From assembly GCF_003576595.1 (NCBI RefSeq), contig NZ_NQOU01000001.1, positions 956,596 to 1,020,595 of the forward strand: 64,000 nucleotides of DNA. The letters run 5' to 3'. Position 1 is the stretch's first letter, and each line of letters starts with the position of its first letter. The translations under genes and the position numbers were made by a program. The notes below the pieces were generated by a model. The model worked only from the letters and a program-made list of their open reading frames with translations. It had not been told where the DNA came from and made no database searches. The stretch is from Neopusillimonas maritima (lineage in GTDB: Bacteria; Pseudomonadota; Gammaproteobacteria; Burkholderiales; Burkholderiaceae_B). Shown one piece after another: positions 56,898 to 64,000 of this stretch.

Positions 56898-57839
56898 TTA
56901 AGGCCGCCAGCCCTGAATAAAGTGGCCGGCGGCCTGACGCTTGCCACCCGGCTTTTGAAGCTCCAGCAAGCGCAAAACACCGTCTGCGGTGGCTAAATCG
57001 ATACCCTGCTCTGTTGCCGCAACAAGCGCTCCGGGCTTGCCGGGTGTATCCGATACAGGCAACGCCTGCGCGGACCACACTTTCACCACATCAGCCAAGC
57101 CCGGCAAGCGTACCGTTGCACCTGGAAACGGGTTAAACGCACGTACACGACGCGCGAGCTGCGAGGCGGGTAATGACAGGTCAAGCACCGCTTCTGCTTT
57201 GGAAAGTTTCGCCGCATACGTCACCCCCTCGTCGGGTTGGGGCGTAGCCTGCAGGCTTCCATCTTGTAAATCGTTCAGCGCCGCCACAATAGCCTTGCCT
57301 CCCAACACGGCAAGATCATCGTGCAGGCCGGCAGCGGTGTGGTCATTACGAATGGGAATAGGCCAAACAGACAACATATCGCCGGTATCCAGACCTTCAT
57401 CCATCTGCATAATGGTAATGCCGGTTTGCGCGTCACCGGCTTCGATAGCGCGTTGAATCGGCGCGGCACCTCGCCAACGCGGCAACAAACTGGCATGAAT
57501 ATTCAAACAACCGAATGGCGGTAAACCAAGCACCCATTTGGGCAGGATAAGACCGTAGGCGGCCACTACGATGACATCGGAATTGGCGGCCTGTAAAGCC
57601 GCCTGCGCTTGCGCAGCCTGGTCGCCATACTTGCCGTCAAGCCGAAGACTGTGCGGCTGCAAAACCGGAATACCGGCCTCGAGTGCGCACTGCTTCACAG
57701 GACTCGGCGTTAATTTCATTCCCCGGCCCGAGGGGCGGTCGGGCTGCGTGAGCACAAGCGGCACTGAATGGCCTGCCTGCAAGATAGCCTGCAGGGCGGA
57801 ACGGGCAAATTCCGGCGTACCGGCGAACACCACTCGCAT
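56898..57839 (-). CDS. fmt: Methionyl-tRNA formyltransferase Fmt
   Basis: Formylates initiator Met-tRNA. It has 313 residues: [20 protein letters not shown], the catalytic segment [20 protein letters not shown] with the conserved Asn-His-Ser/Ala pattern, and [16 protein letters not shown]. The C-terminal OB domain starts near 205. It lies five bases after def, the classic def-fmt pair. Confidence 0.96.
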   Translation of the reverse strand: MRVVFAGTPEFARSALQAILQAGHSVPLVLTQPDRPSGRGMKLTPSPVKQCALEAGIPVLQPHSLRLDGKYGDQAAQAQAALQAANSDVIVVAAYGLILPKWVLGLPPFGCLNIHASLLPRWRGAAPIQRAIEAGDAQTGITIMQMDEGLDTGDMLSVWPIPIRNDHTAAGLHDDLAVLGGKAIVAALNDLQDGSLQATPQPDEGVTYAAKLSKAEAVLDLSLPASQLARRVRAFNPFPGATVRLPGLADVVKVWSAQALPVSDTPGKPGALVAATEQGIDLATADGVLRLLELQKPGGKRQAAGHFIQGWRP

Positions 57840-57844
57840 AACGG

Positions 57845-58357
57845 TCAGGCCTTCAACGCTTCACGTTCTTGCTTGCGTAGTTTTGTCTTGATTCTATTCA
57901 GCTTCAACGACGAAAGATACTCAACAAAGACCTTGCCCTGCAAATGATCGAGTTCGTGTTGAACACAAACCGCCAGCAAACCGTCGGCGTCGAACTCATA
58001 CACCTCACCTTTTTCATTCAACGCTTTGACATGAATGCGCTCGGCACGCTCGACTTTGTCGTAAATTCCGGGCACCGACAGGCAACCCTCTTCATAAACC
58101 TGAATTTCCTCGCTTTTCCAGGTAATTTCCGGGTTGATCAATACCTTAAGATCATTGCCTTCCTCGGACACGTCGATTACCACGACACGCTCATGGACGT
58201 CGACCTGAGTGGCGGCCAGCCCTACCCCCGGCGCGTCGTACATCGTTTCCGCCATGTCTGTCACCAGTCGGCGAATGCGGTCGTCGACTTTTTCCACCGG
58301 CTTGGCAACCTTGTGCAAGCGCGGATCGGGATAATGAAGTATGGGTAATAATGCCAT
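57845..58357 (-). CDS. def: Peptide deformylase Def
   Basis: Removes the N-formyl group of new proteins. The ATG at 58357 has AAGG eight bases upstream and gives 170 residues; an in-frame start at 58387 is less likely. The metal site is complete: GVGLAATQ, C92 in EEGCLSVPG, and H134/E135/H138 in QHELDHLQG. It is divergent from dprA and coupled to fmt. Confidence 0.96.
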   Translation of the reverse strand: MALLPILHYPDPRLHKVAKPVEKVDDRIRRLVTDMAETMYDAPGVGLAATQVDVHERVVVIDVSEEGNDLKVLINPEITWKSEEIQVYEEGCLSVPGIYDKVERAERIHVKALNEKGEVYEFDADGLLAVCVQHELDHLQGKVFVEYLSSLKLNRIKTKLRKQEREALKA

Positions 58358-58471
58358 GGTTAAAACCTTTTCTTTACAGATTTTCATTATATCAACGAGC
58401 GCTCATGCCAACATGGATGATTGCAGCACGCCCGCCTGCACACCGCTTGCGCGATATGGCACACTTGCGCC

Positions 58472-59689
58472 ATGCCGATGAATCTCTCTTCCGACGAAAC
58501 CGCCGCCTGGGTTCGACTTACCCTTGAGCCCGACCTGGGCCCGGCGCAAGCACGCCTATTGCTCTCAGTTTATGGGCTGCCGCAAGATATTTTCTCGCAA
58601 TCAACCATGCAACTCATGAAGCATCTGGACACCAAATTGGCCAGCCGGCTTGCTCAAGAGCCGGATGCAATGTTGCAAAGCCGCATAGACGCCACTGTGC
58701 ACTGGCTGTCCGCCGACAACCACCATCTGCTCACTCTGGCCGACCCAACGTACCCACCTCAATTATTGGAAATGCATGACCCACCTTTGGTGCTGTACGT
58801 TAACGGGCGCCCCGAATTACTTAGCCAACCTTCATTGGCCATTGTGGGCGCCCGCAGCGCAACACCGGCAGGTGAAACCAACGCACATGACTTCGCCCAA
58901 TTTCTGGCCGAACACGGCTGGTGCATCGCCAGCGGCCTTGCGTCGGGCATTGACGCCGCCGCGCATCAAGGCGCACTGAAGGCAGGGCCCCAAGGCGCCG
59001 GCACCATTGCCGTACTTGCCACTGGAATCGACCTCGTTTACCCGGCACGCAACCGGAATTTGGCCCACTCTATTGCAGAACACGGCGCCCTGGTCTCCGA
59101 ATTTCCACTCGGCCAAAAAGCCATGCCCTACCATTTTCCAAAACGCAACCGCATTGTTGCGGGCTTATCACACGGGGTGGTTGTCGTCGAAGCTGCGCTA
59201 CAAAGCGGCTCGCTCATCACAGCCAGGCTCGCTTCCGAACTGGGGCGCGAAGTCTTTGCCATCCCCGGCTCTATTCACTCGCCGCTGTCAAAAGGCTGTC
59301 ATGCCCTGATCCGCCAAGGCGCAAAGCTGGTGGAATCGGGCGAACATATCCTTGAAGAGTTAAAACCCTCGGCCCACAACGGATCCACCACGACTCAAAC
59401 ACGCACAAAAACCAAAGCGCAACACCGGGGTAATAGGAAGAAAGCGCCGAACAATCAGACGCCGAAGGAACAGGGAAGTCTGATCGCGCCCTTGTTCGAA
59501 ACAGCCACCCATCAGAAAGATATTGATGCGGTGCTGGAAGCCATGGGTTACGACCCGATTTCGTTCGACTTATTGCAACAACGTTGTCGAATCGCCGTTT
59601 CACTCCTTAGTCAAACCCTTTCCGTACTGGAGCTACAGGGGCACGTTGCACGCCTGCCCAGCGGGCAATATCAACGGCAACCGGCCTGA
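58472..59689 (+). CDS. dprA: DNA-processing protein DprA/Smf
   Basis: Loads RecA on incoming single-stranded DNA during transformation. About 405 residues from the ATG at 58472 (58478 is an equal choice). It has an N-terminal SAM-like region, the DprA Rossmann fold with LAIVGARSATPAGETNA, GLASGIDAAAHQGAL, FPKRNRIVAGLSHGVVVVEA and GREVFAIPGS, a basic Thr/Lys-rich linker (about 300-335), and a C-terminal winged-helix domain (LLQQRCRIAVSLLSQTLSVLE). It is not proof of competence on its own, since Smf is nearly universal. Confidence 0.94.
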   Translation: MPMNLSSDETAAWVRLTLEPDLGPAQARLLLSVYGLPQDIFSQSTMQLMKHLDTKLASRLAQEPDAMLQSRIDATVHWLSADNHHLLTLADPTYPPQLLEMHDPPLVLYVNGRPELLSQPSLAIVGARSATPAGETNAHDFAQFLAEHGWCIASGLASGIDAAAHQGALKAGPQGAGTIAVLATGIDLVYPARNRNLAHSIAEHGALVSEFPLGQKAMPYHFPKRNRIVAGLSHGVVVVEAALQSGSLITARLASELGREVFAIPGSIHSPLSKGCHALIRQGAKLVESGEHILEELKPSAHNGSTTTQTRTKTKAQHRGNRKKAPNNQTPKEQGSLIAPLFETATHQKDIDAVLEAMGYDPISFDLLQQRCRIAVSLLSQTLSVLELQGHVARLPSGQYQRQPA

Positions 59690-59743
59690 CTGCGTTTCTT
59701 CGACGCGCTATGATTAGGTTTTAACATTCATTCAGAACAAACC

Positions 59744-60214
59744 ATGCTGCCTCGTAATCGCCCAACCGCTGAAGAGCACGCGGCACTGATCCAGGAACTT
59801 CAACCCTTGCCAATCGAAGGCACCTCGTGGCCAGGCTGGATCAAAATTGCATCCTGGCTTATGTTGATTGTGATTGGTATCCAGTTTATTAGTACGGCCA
59901 AAAGCCCTGCCGGCCAGAACGTTAATCCTTATATCGCAGCCAGCGTTACGCTGTGTTATGCGGCACTTATTGTCATGGCGCGCTACATGACCACTTCACG
60001 TACCCGTATTACTGAAGAGGGTATCGAACAAAGCTGGATTACGCGCCGCGTCGTGAAATGGGAAGAAATTCAATTCGCAAAATTCATTCCCCTTATTTCA
60101 TCCAAAAAGCTCATGTGCTTCACCGGACGTGGCCGCCCGTTTATCTTTCAGGGTGGCACCAAGGAATTACAGATCGCGTTCGCTCGAATCGCCCTGGTGT
60201 ACAAGCGACAATAA
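59744..60214 (+). CDS. Small membrane protein with PH-like domain, function unknown
   Basis: A 156-residue protein with two adjacent hydrophobic helices (about 31-50 and 60-82). A bacterial-PH-like domain follows (TRITEEGIEQSWITRRVVKWEEI, then FTGRGRPFIFQG). I do not recognise a specific family or function. It is separated from dprA by 54 bases and is convergent with the amino-acid binding protein gene. Confidence 0.6.
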   Translation: MLPRNRPTAEEHAALIQELQPLPIEGTSWPGWIKIASWLMLIVIGIQFISTAKSPAGQNVNPYIAASVTLCYAALIVMARYMTTSRTRITEEGIEQSWITRRVVKWEEIQFAKFIPLISSKKLMCFTGRGRPFIFQGGTKELQIAFARIALVYKRQ

Positions 60215-60247
60215 TTTTCGCAATCGCGTACAACCGGCCCAAAGCGA

Positions 60248-61285
60248 TTACCGAATTGGCAACGGATACATTAACCCGCCATCAGTCCATAACGCATTCA
60301 AGCCGCGTGGAATCTTCAATGGACTATCCATGCCTACATTACGGGCATAGCTTTGTCCATAATTACCCACCTGGCGGATAATGTTATAGGCCCACTTTTC
60401 ATCAAGCCCAAGGTTTGCACCGGCACCAGGCGTTACACCCAGCAGACGCTGTATACGCGGATTTGTGCTGCTTAAATGCGCCTCTACGTTGTCTGAAGTT
60501 ACGCCTAATTCTTCAGCATTCAGCATCGCCATAAGCGACCATTTCACAACGTTCAACCACGTGTCATCACCCTGACGCACAAAAGGCCCCAATGGTTCTT
60601 TTGAAATTTGCTCGGGTAATACTTGGTAATCGTCCGGATTCTTAAGGCGGGAAACCCGAATGGATGCTAACCCTGCGGCATCAGTGGAAAACACATCGCA
60701 GCGGCCGGCGGCAAACGCATTCACCACCTCATTGAATTGTTCAATAACGACCGGTTTGTACGTAATGTTATTGGCCCGTGCCCAATCGGCCAACGTGTTT
60801 TCATTCGACGTGCCCGTTTGCAGGCAAATAGATGCGCCGTCCAGCGCTTTGGCGCTATTCACGCCAAAAGCTTTGGGAATCAAGAAACCCTGACCGTCGT
60901 AGAAACTGATGCCCGCGTGGATCGCACCCAAGGCAGTATCACGCTGTTGCGTAACCGAAGTATTACGCACCAAAACATCAATCTCGCCCGACTGTAAAGC
61001 CGTGAAGCGTTGTTGAGAATTAAGCGGAACAGCCTTGAATTTACTTGCATCGCCCAGCACAGCTGCTGCAATCGCCCGACACAAATCAATATCCAGACCT
61101 GCCCACTCGCCCTTGTCATTCGGCGCCGAAAAGCCGGCAAAGCCGGTGGTAACACCACAGTGCACGACATCGCGTTTCTTAACGACTTCAAGCGTGTCGG
61201 CCGAAGCCGTATTTACCAACAGAAACAGCAGCCCAATCAACGCGCTGCGGATGATGCATGGCAGCTTACCCAAAAAACCGTTCAT
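60248..61285 (-). CDS. Amino-acid ABC transporter substrate-binding protein (general L-amino-acid type)
   Basis: A 345-residue periplasmic solute-binding protein (SBP family 3). It has a signal peptide (SALIGLLFLLVNTASA) and AapJ-like features: VVHCGVTTGFAGFSAPNDKGEWAGLDIDLC, of which the first half is the binding core, and FKAVPLNSQQRFTALQSGEIDVLVRN. The permease and ATPase genes are not adjacent. It starts three bases after the YggS gene stop, so it is expressed with it. Confidence 0.9.
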   Translation of the reverse strand: MNGFLGKLPCIIRSALIGLLFLLVNTASADTLEVVKKRDVVHCGVTTGFAGFSAPNDKGEWAGLDIDLCRAIAAAVLGDASKFKAVPLNSQQRFTALQSGEIDVLVRNTSVTQQRDTALGAIHAGISFYDGQGFLIPKAFGVNSAKALDGASICLQTGTSNENTLADWARANNITYKPVVIEQFNEVVNAFAAGRCDVFSTDAAGLASIRVSRLKNPDDYQVLPEQISKEPLGPFVRQGDDTWLNVVKWSLMAMLNAEELGVTSDNVEAHLSSTNPRIQRLLGVTPGAGANLGLDEKWAYNIIRQVGNYGQSYARNVGMDSPLKIPRGLNALWTDGGLMYPLPIR

Positions 61286-61288
61286 TTT

Positions 61289-61978
61289 CTAACCCCGCTC
61301 ACCAAACAATAAAGAACCAATCCGCACTTCAGTTGATCCTTCCTCAATCGCCCACTCGAAATCACCACTCATCCCCATCGACAGCCTTTGCACGGTATGG
61401 TGCCCTGCCTGAACAGCCTGATCGCGAAGCTCACGCAAAGTGCGAAAACACGACCGCACCGCAGCTTCATCGTCGGAATGAATGGCCAAGGTCATCAAAC
61501 CTGCAGGTCGTAATGTTGGATAGTCCTTTAACTGTTCCAGAAAGCGCAATAATTCAGTTGGCTCCAGCCCGAACTTACTGGGCTCAGGCGACGTCTTGAC
61601 CTGAATCAGAACACTTAAGGTTTTACCTAACTTAGTCAATCGTTTATCCAGCGCTTCTGCCAACGACAAACGATCAAGAGACTGCACCTCGCCCACGAGT
61701 TGCGCGGCATCTTTTGCTTTATTGGTTTGCAGATGCCCAATCAGAACCCATTCAATAGACAGATCTTCGAGCAACGGCGCTTTATCGCGAACCTCCTGTA
61801 CACGATTCTCACCAAATCGATGCAGCCCCGCTGCGACGGCTTCGCGAACGATAGGGGCATCAAAAGTTTTACTCACCGGCAATAAAACGATTTCAGAAGG
61901 ATTCCGCCCGCAACGTTGGCAAGCAGCGTTAATACGAGCCTGAATGCTGGAAAGACGTTCCTGAAAGGAGAAAGGCAT
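61289..61978 (-). CDS. YggS/PLPBP family pyridoxal-phosphate homeostasis protein
   Basis: A 229-residue cytosolic PLP-binding protein of alanine-racemase-like N-terminal fold. The PLP lysine lies in LLPVSKTFD; GLHRFGENRVQEVRDK, WVLIGHLQTNKAKD and MGMSGDFEWAIEEGSTEVRIG are conserved. It keeps PLP levels and amino-acid pools in balance. It leads the SBP gene and follows the pseudouridine synthase gene by 58 bases. Confidence 0.94.
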   Translation of the reverse strand: MPFSFQERLSSIQARINAACQRCGRNPSEIVLLPVSKTFDAPIVREAVAAGLHRFGENRVQEVRDKAPLLEDLSIEWVLIGHLQTNKAKDAAQLVGEVQSLDRLSLAEALDKRLTKLGKTLSVLIQVKTSPEPSKFGLEPTELLRFLEQLKDYPTLRPAGLMTLAIHSDDEAAVRSCFRTLRELRDQAVQAGHHTVQRLSMGMSGDFEWAIEEGSTEVRIGSLLFGERG

Positions 61979-62036
61979 AAATCAACTTACGATTGATACA
62001 GACCTTACGATTGTAGTGCATGCCGGTTGAGCACCG

Positions 62037-62984
62037 TTAAACGCTGGCCGTATCAAATCGGCTGGTCCATTCCAACTGCAATTGACTTTCGAACGCACGC
62101 GTTTCGCCGGTGAAAGGATCCTGAAACTGAATACGTCGCGCCAACAATTGCAAAGGCTTGCTGTAATCATGGTATGCGGGCTGTGGGGCCAGCGCAGGAT
62201 AAAAAAGGTCGTTCACTATAGGAATACCCAAACCGGCCATATGCACACGCAGTTGATGTTTTCTGCCTGTGTGAGGCAAGAGACGATACCAACCTAGTGT
62301 GCCTTTCCTCTCAATTAACTCTACGCGGGTCTCACTGTTGGGCTCCCCCTCAACCTCATCCATCGTAAAGTGCCAGCTCCTTGTTTCCAGCCGACTACGC
62401 CGGATTAAAGGGAAAGAGAGCTGATCGCTGTAGCCCGCAACGGCTTCATATACTTTGCTGACCTCACGATTCTGAAAAAGCTGCTGGTAGGCGCCACGGC
62501 ACGCCGGATCAATGCACAACATCATCACGCCGGCGGTTTCCCGATCGAGGCGATGCAAAGGACTTAAATCGGGCAAGGCCAACTCATGCCGTAAACGCGT
62601 GAGCGCCGTTTCCCGTAAGTAGCGACCGCCCGGAATACTGGCCAGAAAATGCGGCTTATCTATAACCAGCAATTTTTCATCACGGTGCAAAACCTGTAAC
62701 TGAAAAGGAACAGGGGTTTCCGGAGGAACATCACGGTAATACCAAAGCCAGCGACGGGGTTGATAAGGCGCATCAGCCGTTTGTCGCTTCCCCTGCTCAT
62801 CGACAATCTCACCCCGAATCAAGCGCTCATAGATAACTTTTGGATCGGTGTACTGAAACCGCTGCACCAAAAAATCGTACAAGGTGGGCCAAGGCCCCGG
62901 TTGCAGATACACCCTGCTGGGCGCCACGCCGTTTTTCACGGGCAAAGGCGCCGAAGCCATCAATTTCGCGCTTTTAGAACTCAT
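62037..62984 (-). CDS. RluA-family pseudouridine synthase
   Basis: A 315-residue pseudouridine synthase (ATG at 62984; 63020 is also in frame). The catalytic motif HRLDRETAGVMM holds the aspartate, and the RVHMAGLGIPIVNDLFY segment is the family C-motif. An N-terminal region like S4 is not clear. The target rRNA or tRNA uridine cannot be assigned. It is upstream of yggS. Confidence 0.88.
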   Translation of the reverse strand: MSSKSAKLMASAPLPVKNGVAPSRVYLQPGPWPTLYDFLVQRFQYTDPKVIYERLIRGEIVDEQGKRQTADAPYQPRRWLWYYRDVPPETPVPFQLQVLHRDEKLLVIDKPHFLASIPGGRYLRETALTRLRHELALPDLSPLHRLDRETAGVMMLCIDPACRGAYQQLFQNREVSKVYEAVAGYSDQLSFPLIRRSRLETRSWHFTMDEVEGEPNSETRVELIERKGTLGWYRLLPHTGRKHQLRVHMAGLGIPIVNDLFYPALAPQPAYHDYSKPLQLLARRIQFQDPFTGETRAFESQLQLEWTSRFDTASV

Positions 62985-63169
62985 AATCTGGTTATGTATC
63001 GTACTGTTGCAAGGGCACAACCTATATCCGGCCCTAACCCTTTTAATACAGAAAAATGACGAAAAACAATTTAAAAACCTTTTAACGGATGATAACGTGA
63101 ACCAACGTCAGGAGCCTGCGCTCGTGCGTCCCCATTCATACACACCGTATCCACCAGGAGCATCCCGAC

Positions 63170-63835
63170 ATGAAAAACCTGCTACGCATAACAGCATTGC
63201 TCGGTATCTTTGTCTCGCCCGCGGTATTTGCACAGGCTCAGAATTTTGAAGGGTTCAATGCACAAATATCAACAGGCTACCAACACAACAGCATTGATCT
63301 ATCCGGCGTAATAGAGCCAGGTTTTGCCGCACAAAACCTTTCCGACGGCAAAATGCCTTTGAACTTCGGCGTGGGCTACACACACGCCATGAACGAACGC
63401 TTTACGCTTGGCGCAATGCTCGAATACAACCCCTTGAAAATGGACACAGGCAGCGGCAACATCACGTTTAATGGAACGGCTCTCCCAGGCGCTGGATATA
63501 ACGGCACACTTAAAAACCAGGTGTCTATTTCAATTATCCCCGGCTACGCCTTCAATGACACCACAATGGGTTATCTTAAGCTGGGCTGGATCCAGGCCAA
63601 AGCCACCATCCACCCAGAAGGCGATCCTTCAATCAGCGAAACGGCCAATGGCGTGTTGCTCGGTATCGGGGGCCGCCACTTATTCAACAAAAATGTATAT
63701 GGGTTCGCAGAGGCCACTTACGCCTCATACGGAAGTGTGACAGCAGGCGCCAACGACTCCACCGACCCCGACGACACCTTCAAAATGAAGCCAAGTTCAT
63801 ATAGTTTTCTGGTCGGTGTGGGCGCAAGATTCTAA
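63170..63835 (+). CDS. Outer-membrane beta-barrel protein, opacity/OmpX-like
   Basis: A 221-residue protein with a signal peptide (LLRITALLGIFVSPAVFAQA) and a small beta-barrel pattern of alternating strands (LNFGVGYTHAMNERFTLGAML, YAFNDTTMGYLKLGW, LLGIGGRHLFNKNVYGFAEAT) that ends in GVGARF, with the terminal Phe used by BAM. AGGAGC lies before the ATG. No porin-specific feature is seen. A terminator follows. Confidence 0.85.
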   Translation: MKNLLRITALLGIFVSPAVFAQAQNFEGFNAQISTGYQHNSIDLSGVIEPGFAAQNLSDGKMPLNFGVGYTHAMNERFTLGAMLEYNPLKMDTGSGNITFNGTALPGAGYNGTLKNQVSISIIPGYAFNDTTMGYLKLGWIQAKATIHPEGDPSISETANGVLLGIGGRHLFNKNVYGFAEATYASYGSVTAGANDSTDPDDTFKMKPSSYSFLVGVGARF

Positions 63836-63874
63836 CTTCAAATAGCCTTTATAGGTCCTCGCTAGAGGACTCTG

Positions 63875-63897
63875 GGCACAGCGTGCCGTTTTCGTTC
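63875..63897 (+). terminator. Weak intrinsic terminator after the outer-membrane protein gene
   Basis: GGCAC (63875-63879) pairs with GTGCC (63883-63887) over a three-base loop and is followed by GTTTTCGTTCTTC. A second hairpin (GTCCTC/GAGGAC) lies just upstream. Both are short, so this is moderate support. Confidence 0.5.
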
Positions 63898-63906
63898 TTC
63901 CAAAGT

Positions 63907-63942
63907 AAAACGCCCCAACATGTTTTGATGTTGGGGCGTTTT
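63907..63942 (-). terminator. Strong rRNA-operon terminator (bidirectional)
   Basis: A perfect 15-base-pair stem, AAAACGCCCCAACAT (63907-63921) with ATGTTGGGGCGTTTT (63928-63942), closes a six-base loop. It lies just after the 5S 3' end on the minus strand, where the rrn terminator is expected, and its A/T ends let it work in both directions. Confidence 0.9.
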
Positions 63943-63950
63943 GGTATAAG

Positions 63951-64000
63951 AGCCTGACGATGACCTACTTTCACAGATGTACATCCACTATCATCGGCGC
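63951..64000 (-). rRNA. rrf: 5S ribosomal RNA, 3' end (partial)
   Basis: The minus strand reads GCGCCGATGATAGTGG, then GTGAAAGTAGGTCATCGTCAGGC, which is the conserved 3' part of betaproteobacterial 5S rRNA (quoted in pieces). It runs off the right edge, so the rRNA operon continues beyond the window. Confidence 0.93.

Overview
The window looks like ordinary chromosome from a betaproteobacterium. The best fit is Alcaligenaceae (relatives of Bordetella). This rests on protein resemblance and gene order: ubiE / Tim44-like / ubiJ / ubiB; kdsD-kdsC-lptC-lptA-lptB-hpf-ptsN-hprK-rapZ; rsmI / yraN-diaA-dolP; gpmA-envC-ctp-hesA; grxC-secB-gpsA; and ntrYX beside rsmB. The genus cannot be fixed from sequence reading alone. 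Genes are densely packed, often with 1-4 base overlaps. No prophage, insertion sequence, CRISPR array or tRNA was seen. The right edge enters the 3' end of a 5S rRNA gene, so an rRNA operon lies just beyond it on the minus strand.

Layout. 0-7 kb is a vitamin B12 block. B12-dependent methionine synthase (metH) is divergent from a cobalamin riboswitch that leads btuB (outer-membrane B12 receptor) and btuF (periplasmic B12 binder). 7-11 kb holds thiG-thiD (thiamine), a Pcm-type methyltransferase and a TolC-family channel. 11-16.6 kb, on the minus strand, carries ubiquinone accessory genes (ubiE, ubiJ, ubiB), a Tim44-like protein, a ferritin-like di-iron protein and the heptose adenylyltransferase rfaE2. 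16.7-18.8 kb is phoB-phoR behind a three-repeat Pho box. 18.8-25.5 kb holds a giant FAD/Fe-S oxidoreductase, a YqaA-type membrane protein, ilvA and apt.

25.6-33.2 kb is a long plus-strand envelope and regulatory block: Kdo synthesis (kdsD, kdsC), LPS export (lptCAB), ribosome hibernation (hpf), the nitrogen-PTS module (ptsN, hprK), rapZ and rlpA. rpoN, which often sits between lptB and hpf, is absent there. 33.2-38.2 kb has rsmI, yraN, diaA, dolP, a thioredoxin-like protein, argB and a HAD nucleotidase. 38.2-42.7 kb (minus) has a HesA/MoeB-type E1-like enzyme, a C-terminal processing protease, envC and gpmA. 42.8-47.4 kb has a rhodanese, grxC, secB, gpsA, trmL, comF and a BioC-like methyltransferase.

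47.4-55.4 kb (minus) carries a subtilisin-type autotransporter and then, in transcription order, rsmB, a DUF4390 gene, an NtrY-like kinase and an NtrX-like regulator. The regulator has no sigma-54 AAA+ domain. Together with the missing rpoN this suggests a lineage that lost sigma-54 control but kept the two-component pair. 55.5-64 kb holds rimO, fmt, def, dprA, a small membrane protein, an orphan amino-acid binding protein coupled to a YggS protein, an RluA-family pseudouridine synthase, a small outer-membrane barrel and the 5S end.

I found no clearly unprecedented multi-gene system. The points most worth following up are the sigma-54-less NtrYX pair, the di-iron protein beside the ubiquinone genes, the riboswitch with its terminator, the tandem Pho box, and two possibly leaderless genes (kdsD, ptsN).
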